This document shows positions 1-8,528 of a stretch of 64,000 nucleotides of DNA, one piece after another (within the stretch, counting starts at the first letter, position 1; every line of letters starts with the position of its first letter). The stretch is taken from NCBI GenBank assembly GCA_036936605.1, contig JAUPFV010000002.1:162370813-162434812 (forward strand). Direction: 5' to 3'. This DNA is from Limnanthes douglasii subsp. nivea. Its lineage: Eukaryota > Streptophyta > Magnoliopsida > Brassicales > Limnanthaceae. A program made the translations under genes and the position numbers. Below the pieces are notes generated by a model. The model worked only from the letters and a program-made list of their open reading frames with translations, was not told the DNA's origin and searched no databases.

Positions 1-291
1 AGCTGGTTTAAGGCTTGCAAGTATTTGTAGGGCGAAATCTGTTCGATTATAGACAGATTCACAGTTGCTGGCAAATCACATAACAAGAATATCCGAAGCA
101 ACAACAATTCCTATTTTTTCAATATTTGAATCAGTTTATGTCCTTGATTCAGTAATAGATGTGGGGCTTTGTCGCTAGTGGTACATCGTGAGCTAGAGAG
201 TACAATTGTTATGTTTTGCTGTTGGGTCTTCGAAGGAGTTTCTTGTGATTTTTTATTGGTCACAACCATCTCTTTCCGGGGAGGAGAAAAT

Positions 292-668
292 TTAGGATTC
301 TGTGAAGTATTGATATTCTCGAAATCTTCGATGGCCACAAATGTGCTTTTTATGAGGAGGTTGGTTTTGGAAAGAATGATTTCCTATTTGAATTCGATGT
401 GTTTCTTTACGAGTAATTCGAGGAGGATTAGTGGTATCCATATGAGATGTTTCAGAAGTTTTATGAGAGGATTTAATTTCAGTTTCTTTGTGATTAACTT
501 GACGAGGAGTTGACGCGGTCCCACAACATGCTTGTGAAGAAGTTCGAGGTGGTTTGAGTTTTAATTGATGAGGGGATTGTGGAGTGAAAGCGTTAAGAAC
601 TGGGTTGGAAGGGTTTTGGTACCTAGAAGAACTTTGACTACGGATAAAATTTATGTATAATTTGGTGA
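292..668 (-). pseudogene. Remnant of the antisense gene of the old Tat-like element
   Basis: On the minus strand one frame is open for about 125 codons from 668 down to a TAA at 292-294. The product is rich in Pro, Ser, Thr, Lys and Gln, with Cys-Cys and His-Met segments, and looks disordered. A second overlapping frame continues to 111. The position, downstream of a minus-strand TATA box and between pol and the 3' LTR, matches the antisense gene of the young element, whose N-terminal part is also Ser/Pro rich. I recognise no catalytic domain. The assignment rests on position and composition, not homology, and it could be chance open sequence. Confidence 0.3.
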
Positions 669-936
669 GTTATCTATTACTCTTGTTGCACAATATTTAG
701 CAGCCCTTTCACTGATACACAAATAATCGTAAATACAAAAAATGGGTTTTTAGTAAATTATGATTTTTTCATAAACTAAAATGAAGAAAAATCTTCAAAT
801 TAGAGTGCATAAAGTTGAAGGTGAATTAGAGAAGATAAGTTTTCAGATGAAAGTGGTGGTAAAATAAAGTTTTCAGACTGATTTCTATTTCTCTATCTAC
901 GAATTGTCTGTGAAGTGAAAATGACTAACAGAAGAA

Positions 937-944
937 TATTTATA
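937..944 (-). promoter_or_regulatory. Antisense TATA box of the old element
   Basis: On the minus strand this reads TATAAATA preceded by C. It is identical in core to the antisense TATA box of the young element (11300-11307) and at a similar distance from the 3' LTR. Expected transcription would run leftward over the antisense-gene remnant. Confidence 0.45.
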
Positions 945-1416
945 GAAGAGTAAATAAAGGGGAAAGTTGGAAGAGAGGGTGAAAGGTTGACAACGGCTAT
1001 TGGTTCAAATATGAACCGACAAACGGTTGCCTACTCTAAAATATAGTGACATATGTAAATTTTCAAAATGAATAACGTGTCGTACGCGCACTAGGGAACT
1101 CCATGCATTTCTAATTGTCATTAGAGAAATGATTGACAAACCACGTGTGCATTCAAAGGACTCTTGAAAATATTTCGTAACGATTTGAGGCGGCCTTAAG
1201 TATAATAATGAATAGTATTGATTCGAGGCAACCTTAAATATAGTTTAGTTTAAGGCTGATAATAAGCAATCTTGGTGTAATGTGGTTTAAGAAGTAATGA
1301 TGGGTGGGTTGTATTCGAGGAAACTTAGAGTATGGAAATTGGCAGTGTTAGTCTGAAGTGGCTTCGAATTTGTTTAGTCCTTATTAATCATTCTTCATAA
1401 GAACTAGGGGGGTTAC

Positions 1417-1469
1417 TGATAAAGATACAAATTATTAGAGACTTAATACAATTAGGTAAAAGTTGTAAT
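1417..1469 (+). repeat. Left fragment of the old 3' LTR, split by element A
   Basis: Starts TGATAAAG directly after a polypurine tract and stops at 1469, where element A is inserted. The remainder resumes at 12177. The rejoined length is about 324-329 bp, nearly the same as the 328-bp LTRs of element A, so the two are probably related Tat-like families of different age. Confidence 0.55.
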
Positions 1470-1797
1470 TGATGAGGGTAGAATTCGCCAAATGTAAATA
1501 ATAAGGATTTAATCGTGAATAAGAGTTGCCTGATGTAGCTATTAAGGAATTTAATATTTCTCGGGGACCAATGTATAAATATAGTACTTACTAAGGGGCC
1601 TGATTTGATATGTAAACGGCCCACTAAGGATTCAAGCGGGTCCACTTTATTTTAGTATAAAAGGTGACCCACTTTCTTGGTAGGTGAGACATTGAATATT
1701 ATTCTATTACATTCTCTCTCTCTTTCTATAATTTCTCTCTCTAGTCACATCAATCTCAAGATCCAAAACATTCTTCTAAACAATTATTGACACATCA
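1470..1797 (+). repeat. 5' LTR of element A
   Basis: 328 bp, starting TGATGAGGGTAG and ending GACACATCA. It contains a TATA box at 1656-1663 and a CT-rich tract at about 1711-1742 typical of plant LTR leader regions. The 3' LTR has the same length. Confidence 0.95.
1656..1663 (+). promoter_or_regulatory. TATA box of the element A LTR promoter
   Basis: TATAAAAG in the context TTTTAGTATAAAAGGTGA. The start of transcription would fall near 1690, giving a long leader before the first gag ATG. The same site occurs in the 3' LTR at 12035-12042. Confidence 0.7.
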
Positions 1798-1798
1798 T

Positions 1799-1814
1799 TG
1801 GCGCCGTCTGTGGG
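1799..1814 (+). other. Primer binding site of element A
   Basis: TGGCGCCGTCTGTGGG starts two bases after the LTR. TGGCGCCG-type primer sites are usual in plant Tat/Athila-type Ty3/gypsy elements. The matching tRNA 3' end should be confirmed against a tRNA set. Confidence 0.8.
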
Positions 1815-1867
1815 AACGAGTGATACCAAAAAGGAATCTCAGTTCTTTGAAAATCACATTTTGCGAA

Positions 1868-3508
1868 ATGAGCAACGAAGCTGTGATAGAGAGGGTCGGT
1901 AGAGAGGTGATCCGAGCCGTCTCGGTGTCAGAAGGCGAAGAAGCGCCTGGTCGGGAGCACCGCGACCAAGGTCGGGACAAGCGGTCGACCCTGATAATAA
2001 CCCGAAAATAGCTCCTTCAAGACATTACTAGGCTAAACGCAGAAAGGGAGCGGGCACTGGATGAGAAAAGGATCCGGGAAGGAAAAGGCAAGGGACCCCT
2101 CTTGGAGGATCGGGAGATGGCCGACCATGACGTTGGGCCGCGCATCGAGGCCCGACCTGTTAGGTATTATCGAGAGCCACGTCACGAGGAAGGGCAAAAT
2201 ACCAGGACTCGGCGGTACCCGGAGGACCATCGCGGCGCAACGATTGATTACACCTCGAGTGATTCGTCGGGCAGAGAGTATCGGCGACGGGAAAGAGCCC
2301 AGCGGACACAAAAGAATCGTTCCCGACACCTCCGAGGGCCTTGTGCAGACTCACCAAAATACAAGAAGGGTAGCACCGAGAAGCGGACCCCGGTATCCTT
2401 CGAGAAGGAAGAGATACCTACCGCTAGCCGTGAAGAGCGGGCAACGCTGCCTCCAGTGCCTTGGCAACCACCGAACAGTCAGAACCAAGGTTACCGAACC
2501 AGTAGCCAGTTTGTCAGCCCCATAGATGAGGGACTCTACGGAGTTCAGACAGAAGGACTTGGAGGAGGAGCATACGGGTTCGGCATCAATTGGAGGGCAT
2601 CCCCATTGTCCGACGAGATATTAGCGGGGCAGCTCCCGAAACGATTTGACATTTCTAAACTAGAAAAGTACAATGGGAAGAAGGACCCAGATAATCATTT
2701 GGAAGCTTTCGAAAACTTTATGCTAAGCTTCGACAACGATGACAAACTCATATGTAGAGATGTTTCCATGGCTTTTAGGGACCGAGCATCCAAGTGGTAC
2801 AACCGTTTACCGCAGGGCTGCATCCAGAACTTCGGGATGTTTTGGACGATGTTTAGACAACACTTTGTGGGGAGTAAAAGCTTCCGGGCCAACGGAGACA
2901 CTATTATGAATTGCCGGCAGAAATTGGGGGAAAGCCTCAGAGAATATACCAGGCGATTCATCGACGCGAAAACCGACCTAGACCACTGCGAAGAGAACGT
3001 GGCCCTAACTGCGTTTCGTTTGGGTTTGCTCCTTGGACCAATGAAGCAGGCGGTGACAAAAAAACAAGCATTCACGTTTTCCGCGCTTCTAGCCCAGATA
3101 GAAAAACAGATATTGATCAAAGAGACCGAAGCGTCTGAGTTGGCAGCACAAATTCAACAAAGCGCCCAAGCATCGGTAGTGATAAGGCAAGGCACTCAGA
3201 CAGATTACGCTCGGGCAGCCCAACCGGTCAGCACAATACACCCGAACCCTCCTGTATCAGCCAAACCCTCGGTCCTGACAAGCCCGAGACCGAAACAAAC
3301 AGGTCAGGCCACTCCACGTCCCATGTCAAACAAGTGGATCTGACCTGCATATTTCACAGATCTTACAGAGTGTGTAGCATCGATCTACGAGAAGACTAAG
3401 AAAAGCGGGATATATCGAAAACCTTTCCCAATACCGACACCTCGGGAGCAAAGGAACAACTGTTACTGCCGCTATCACGAGGACGTCGGGCATGATACTA
3501 AGGACTGC
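1868..3508 (+). pseudogene. Gag domain and zinc knuckle of element A
   Basis: Structural protein that would form the virus-like particle and package RNA. An Arg/Glu-rich, probably disordered N-terminal part (to about 2580) is followed by the conserved retrotransposon gag core (about 2590-3040) with motifs such as KYNGKKDPDNHLEAF, ASKWYNRLP and LREYTRRF. The zinc knuckle at 3461-3508 has the spacing C-x2-H-x4-H-x4-C with an extra upstream Cys, a Cys/His variant seen in plant Tat gags. Stops lie at 2009 and 3341, the second just before the knuckle. Confidence 0.85.
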
Positions 3509-4400
3509 ATCGCTTTGAAGAAAGAAATACATATGCTCATAGAACACGGAAACCTCTTGGAGTATGTTAAGAAGGCACAGCAAAGTACGACCTCGAAGGA
3601 AGTCGTGATAATTCCAAAACCAGAAACCACCATGGCAATTTCGGAAGTGACCGATCCGTTCGATGTGTCCATCAAGTACCTCGATCCCGAAGCGAACCGC
3701 AACATCATCGCGATTATCGAGGAAGAAGCCGGGAAAAACATCGGTAATGTACGAGGTCTTTGTAAATTTTTTGAATCCCTTACTATCTTTGGGGGAGATT
3801 CTATGGCAGGAGTTACACATTCGTCCAGAAAGAGGCATATCGTCAACCTAACCACTCAGTTGGAAGCCAGAACTTGCTTCCAAACCAGAAGTGTCCCTTC
3901 CCCGATCCTATACTTTGACGACGACGACATGAGAGATATAGCCGGCCCCCATGAAGACGCCATTGTGATCGGGGCGGCCATCGCGGGGGAGGAGGTTTGG
4001 CGCATTTTGGTGGATACCGGTAGTTCGGCCAACATAATCTTCGTGTCCACTTTTGCCAAGTTTAGAACACCGTCAGTGATTGCGCGGTCCGACCACACCA
4101 TAGTAGGGTTCACTGGGTCAGCAACCGACGTTATAGGAGAATTTGAGGGCATAGTCCAATTAGGCCGCGGACCATTCAAGAAAGAAGTTACGGTTTTATT
4201 TGTGGTAGTAGACGCGCCGGCTTCCCACAACGCCATTTTCGGCCGATCATGGATATCGCGAATGCACGCAGTATCCTCTAGAATTCACTAATGTTTAAAA
4301 TACGTGGTCGGAAACAACGTGGGAGTGGTCCGAAGTAGCCAGAAAGAAGCACGGGAATGTTACTGGGCGGCATTGGCACCTAAAAAGGATCAAGAGATGA
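3509..4400 (+). pseudogene. Aspartic protease domain of element A
   Basis: Would cleave the Gag-Pol polyprotein during particle maturation. The catalytic triad is Asp-Thr-Gly at 4013-4021 in the context LVDTGSSANIIF, followed by the flap-side GFTGSATDVIGEFEG segment and the terminal NAIFGRSWISRMHAVSS block. A TAA at 4289 truncates it just after the fold, and a TAG at 4415 interrupts the linker to reverse transcriptase. The other Tat-like copies in this window have DGG or DGE here instead of DTG. Confidence 0.88.
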
Positions 4401-4564
4401 TTCAAGCTCGGGAATAGCAGTTAAAGGGGCTCGCCCCGGAATCGCACCCCGTTGATGACCCCAGGGAAGCCCCGAGCCTCTTAACGACGGACGAAGAATG
4501 CGAGCAATACCAATTCGCCCCCGGAAAAGCCCTGCGGATTGGGGTACGCCTCTTACCGGTCTTC

Positions 4565-5818
4565 ATGGAACAGCTGCTGACTCGCCTACGGGAAAACTTG
4601 GATCTGTTCGCATGGTGCTCAAGAGATGTCACCGGGGTACCAGAGTCCTTTGCTGTTCACAAGCTAACCATCAACAGGAACGCCAGACCGATCTCGCAAA
4701 AGCGTCGGGCTTTTTCCACAGAGAAGGCAGACATTATCTTACGAGAGGTCGAGAGAATGATCAGCGTCGGTCATATCAAGGAAGCAAGCTACCCGTTGTG
4801 GACCTCAAATCCCGTTCTAGTCAAAAAGAAAAATGGGAAATTGAAGATGTGTGTGGATTTCACCGATCTTAATCGGGCATGTCCGAAGGACCCGTTCCCG
4901 ATGCCAAGAATCGATCAGCTGGTAGATTCGACGTCGGGTAACAAGTTACTGTCATTCATGGATGCATACGCTGGGTATAATCAGATCAAATTACATACTG
5001 CGGATCAGAAAAGCACCACATTCATCACAAGCCGGGGACTGTACTGCTACAAAGTGATGCCCTTCGGGCTGAAAAACACCGGTGCAACATACCAAAGGCT
5101 GGTCAACAAAACGTTCGAAGTTCAAATTGGGAGGAACATGGAGGTGTACATCGACGATATGCTGGTTAAAAGCGGCGCGGATGAAGCACACCTTACCGAT
5201 CTGAAAGAAACCTTTGATAACCTGCGGGGAATAAATCTCAAGCTAAACCCAGAAAAATGCTCCTTCGGGGTCTGGTCAGGAAAGTTCCTAGGTTTCTTCG
5301 TTAGCGAAAAAGGGATTGAAGCCGATCATATCCAGCTTTGGGCTCTAACCGACATGACTCCGCCCCGAAGCATCAAGGAAGTTCAGATCCTTACTGGGCG
5401 TCTGGCGGCTTTAAATCGATTTATTTCTCGCTCATCTGATAAGTGCGCCCCATTTTTTCAGGTCTTAAGACAAGCTAAAAATTTCGTATGGACTCCCAAA
5501 TGTAATGAGGCGTTCTTAGGAATCAAACGATATCTATCATCACCGAACCTTTTGACGAAGCCCATCGCGGGCGAGACACTTTTTCTTTATGTTGCGGTTA
5601 CCGACTTCGCGGTCAGTGCCGCTTTGATTAGCGAGTCGGGCCCGACACCTACAGCAGTTTATTTCGTTAGCAAAAGCCTGTTAGATGCGGAAACCCGGTA
5701 TTTAAAGTTGGAAAAAATAGCACTCGCCCTGGTGACAGCAGCGCGAAAAATGCGCCCGTACTTTCAAGCCCACCCTATCATGGTCCAAACGTCATTCCCA
5801 CTTAACTACATCCTCTAA
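4565..5818 (+). pseudogene. Reverse transcriptase and first RNase H of element A
   Basis: Copies the element RNA into DNA. Visible RT motifs in order are VKKKNGKLKMCVDFTDLNRA, the LSFMDAYAGYNQI block, the PFGLKNTGATYQ block and the catalytic YIDDMLV (Tyr-Ile-Asp-Asp at 5147-5158). The connection block is EVQILTGRLAALNRF. A degenerate Ty3-type RNase H follows (about 5570-5815) with LYVAVTDFAVSAAL and SKSLLDAETRYLKLEK. The segment is uninterrupted for 417 codons from the ATG at 4565 and stops with TAA at 5816. Internal ATG use is not implied; it is part of the polyprotein. Confidence 0.92.
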
Positions 5819-6484
5819 CGGCCAGACATCTCCGGAAGAATGTCCAAATAGTCGGTCGAACTAGGCGATTTTAACATCGACTACGAACCTCGGACAGCCG
5901 TGAAAGGCCAAGTCCTGGCCGATGTTTTAGTAGAATTCCATTCCGAACGCCCTGATCAAGACGTGCTTTACCAAGAGGCCGCACCGAGCGAATGGACCGT
6001 TCGTACTGATGGAGGGGCCAACGTTAGTGGCTGTGGAGCAGGTATACAATTGGTGACCCCATCGGGTATTAGCATGCACCAAGCCGTCCGATTTGGTTTC
6101 CCCACTTCGAATAATGAAGCTGAATACGAAGCCGCTCTGGCAGGGTTACGGCTAGCACATGTATGTGGGGAAAAACAAGTGCGCCTCATAAGCGATTCCC
6201 AACTCGTGATAACCCAAGCTTCGGGAAGCGCGGAAGCTCGGAAAGAACATTTGGTACAATACCTAGCGGCGCTCAGGGTTCTAGCCGCCTCGTTTGACAA
6301 GGTCACCTATGAGCATGTCCCGAGGAGCAAAAACATAGCCGCTGATTCATTGGCAACACTCTCCTGCTCCAGTAACTATCCTCGGGTGGTTGAACAAGAA
6401 AGCCCGTCTATTATCAAGCTTCAAGAATTAGACAACCGACCTGAGATCGCCTGTCAGATCTCTTCGGTAACCCTCTCAGACTGA
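5819..6484 (+). pseudogene. Second, archaeal-type RNase H of element A
   Basis: Carries its own RNase H catalytic pattern: the Asp in WTVRTDGGAN, the Glu in NNEAEYEAAL, the Asp in LISDSQLV, and the final Asp in SKNIAADSLATL. An extra RNase H directly after the native one is an established hallmark of the Tat lineage and sets the element apart from chromoviruses and Athila. The TAG at 5849 lies upstream in the linker, and the TGA at 6482 ends the segment at a position where relatives usually have tryptophan. Confidence 0.88.
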
Positions 6485-7717
6485 CGGCGGGACATTATCA
6501 CCTTCTTAGCTGAAGGTCGGTTGCCTAGTGATAACGCCTCGGCTCGGAAAATACGCAACAAGGCTCAGGGTTACGTCCTTTTGGGTGAAGTGCTATACAA
6601 GAAATCCTTCAGCCGCCCCCTGCTCCGATGCTTAGGGACCCATGAGTCGCAAATAATTGTATCCGAACTGCACGATGGTAAGGGTGCAGCACACTGCGGT
6701 TACAAAGCTCTGATCAGAAGGATTCTTCTTGTAGGATTTTATTGGCCGACGATCGCAGCGGATGCGCGACTGATAGTCAAAACTTGCGATACATGTCAGC
6801 GGTACGGAAACACGATAAACATCCCCGCGGCCCCCCTAGAGTCTATATCCGAAGGACTACCCTTTGACCGGTGGGGAATCGACCTAGTCGGACCGCTACC
6901 AATGGCGTCGGGAGGAAGACAGACGATTGTCGTGGCGGTGGACTATTTTTCGAAGTGGGTCGAAGCTGAACCTCAATCCTCCACCAAGACCAAATATATC
7001 ATCAAATTTGTCTGGTCTAACATATGTTGTCGGTTCGGGGTACCGCAGAGGTTAATTATGGATAACGGACCGCAATTCGACAGCGGGGAAATGAAAGCAT
7101 TCTGCACCACCCATAAGATCCGACAATGTTTCTCCGCCCCTTTCCACCCCCAAGCAAACGGGCAAGTCGAAGTAACCAACCGGACCATTTTGGACGGCCT
7201 CAGAAAAAACCTTGAAGGAAAGGCCGGGAAATGGCCCGACTACCTACAAGAGGTATTGTGGGCTTACCAAACCACCCCTCCGACGGCTACTCAGGAATCA
7301 CCTTATGCTTTAGTATATGGCATGGATGCGGTCACCCCTGCGGAATCCATCTTTCCATCTTTGAGGATCGGAACCTACGCGGAGGAAACGAATGACAACA
7401 GCTGACGCCTCGAGCTCGACCTTATAGAAGAGAAACGCAACCGCGCCCAATTAAACGCCTTACACTATCAGACCCTGATAAGAAGTCGATACTCTTCAAA
7501 AGTCCGACGTCGAGATTTCAAGGTCGGTGACAAGGTTTTAAGGCGCGTCTTTCTTCACACCAAGGACAAGAGCCTCGGTAAACTCGCCCCAAATTGGGAA
7601 GGGCCCTACGAAATCGTGAAAAAAATCAAGAGCGGGACATACCGCCTACAAAACAGGCTCGGGCATATTTTGAGACTACCGTGGAACCATGAGCATCTAA
7701 AATTGTATCTAGAATAG
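6485..7717 (+). pseudogene. Integrase of element A
   Basis: Would insert the DNA copy into the genome. An HHCC zinc region (CDTCQRYG near 6785-6810) precedes the catalytic core: Asp at 6881-6883 (WGIDLVGPLP), Asp at 7061-7063 (MDNGPQF) and Glu at 7169-7171 (NGQVEV). The D-D(35)E spacing is exactly right. The C-terminal part has GDKVLRRVF and LGKLAPNWEGPYEIVKK and ends LYLE. I see no chromodomain, as expected for Tat. One stop (TGA at 7403) separates core and C-terminus. Confidence 0.9.
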
Positions 7718-7803
7718 TGGCTGAATTGTATTTAAAATTGTGTTGAAAAATAGTATCTAGAATTGTAATTGATTGGGGATGCACTCTTTCCTACCTCGGT
7801 GGC

Positions 7804-7832
7804 ACGAGAAGGTTTTAATGAGGCATCATAAA
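7804..7832 (+). other. Conserved post-pol motif (AAGGTTTTAATGAGGCATCA)
   Basis: About 90 bp after the pol stop. A very similar GGTTTTTAACGAGGCATCA motif sits just after pol in element B (minus strand, about 19910-19940) and in element D (plus strand, about 53895-53921). Its retention in otherwise diverged elements suggests an RNA or cis function in the life cycle, but none is known to me. Confidence 0.5.
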
Positions 7833-7941
7833 CACCCGATCACCTAACTACATCAATCAAGAATTTCTTTTGCCTTCCAAAATGTTAAGTGTTACGACCT
7901 TGGTCGGATGACGAGCTGATCAACGTCTGTTACTAATATTA

Positions 7942-8300
7942 ATGGATCTACATGTTTAATTTTCCCGACCCTTTGGGAGAAGTTTCGATAACATATCGAT
8001 CTACAGAACCTTAATGGGTTTTTCAGTTTCTACAACTGATCTACATATATGATTTTCCCGACCCTTTGGGAGAAGTTTCGATGACATATCGATCTACAGA
8101 ACCTTAATGGGTTTTTCAGTTTCTACAACTAATCTACATATATGATTTTCCCGACCCTTTGGGAGAAGTTTCGATTACATATCGATCTACAGAACCTTAA
8201 TGGGTTTTTCAGTTTCTGCAACTGATCCACGTATCTGATTTTCCAGACCCTCTGGGAAAAGTCTCAACTTAGGTTTTTCAGTTCCCGAACTGGTCCACAC
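7942..8300 (+). repeat. 93-bp tandem repeat, about 3.8 copies
   Basis: The CCCGACCCTTTGGGAGAAG core occurs at 7964, 8057, 8150 and, degenerate, at 8243; the spacing is exactly 93 bp each time. The first three copies are nearly identical and the last is diverged. Tandem repeats between pol and the 3' LTR are known in Tat/Ogre elements and can seed satellites. Confidence 0.9.
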
Positions 8301-8416
8301 TTCACGATTCCCGATCCTATCAGAAGTTTTTCAATATTACGTTTGAACTTAGGAATTTTCACAGAACTACTCTATTTTACCCAGGTGACAATATGTGAAA
8401 GGAGATAACCAGAAAA

Positions 8417-8525
8417 GTTAATATATTAATAGGGGACCCTGTGGCCCCCAAAACATAAACAAAAAAGTGTTCATCAGAAATATTGATAGGGGGCCGCGCG
8501 ACCCCCAAAGAAATATTAATAGGCC
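8417..8525. repeat. Short repeats with GC-rich hairpins between the two convergent genes
   Basis: Three ATATT(A/G)ATAGG units at about 8423, 8481 and 8515. Two are followed by snap-back sequences (GGGGACC...GGCCCCC and GGGGGCCGCGCGACCCCC). They lie exactly between the end of pol (+) and the stop of the antisense gene (-), where the two transcripts would terminate. A role in 3'-end formation is inference. Confidence 0.4.
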
Positions 8526-8528
8526 TGA

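Larger units (their letters stand above)
1..1416 (+). mobile_element. 3' internal part of an old Tat-like LTR retrotransposon
   Basis: No intact sense-strand gene is visible here. The stretch ends in a polypurine tract (six Gs, 1407-1412), then TTAC, then a TGATAAAG LTR start at 1417. This matches the design of the young element, where seven Gs, CTAC and TGATGAGG occur. A minus-strand TATA box at 937-944 lies 473 bp before the LTR, and the young element has the same octamer 542 bp before its LTR. I infer that this is the antisense-gene and 3' untranslated part of an older relative whose pol lies left of the window. Between about 950 and 1400 I see only AT-rich non-coding sequence. Confidence 0.6.
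1868..7717 (+). pseudogene. gag-pol polyprotein of element A, one frame with eight in-frame stops
   Basis: One reading frame runs 1950 codons from the ATG at 1868 (first good in-frame Met after the leader) to the TAG at 7715-7717. It is interrupted by stops at 2009 (TAG), 3341 (TGA), 4289 (TAA), 4415 (TAG), 5816 (TAA), 5849 (TAG), 6482 (TGA) and 7403 (TGA). I found no frameshift: every gap between open segments reads in the same frame with recognisable protein. Each stop is one C-to-T or G-to-A change away from a sense codon, and at 5849 and 6482 family conservation favours an original tryptophan. Gag and pol are fused in one frame, as is common in this lineage. The copy cannot make full-length protein. 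Confidence 0.9.

Noticed and set aside
169..513. 114-codon plus-strand frame
   Set aside because: Shadow of the longer Pro/Ser/Thr-rich minus-strand frame; aromatic/Cys-rich composition typical of reverse frames.
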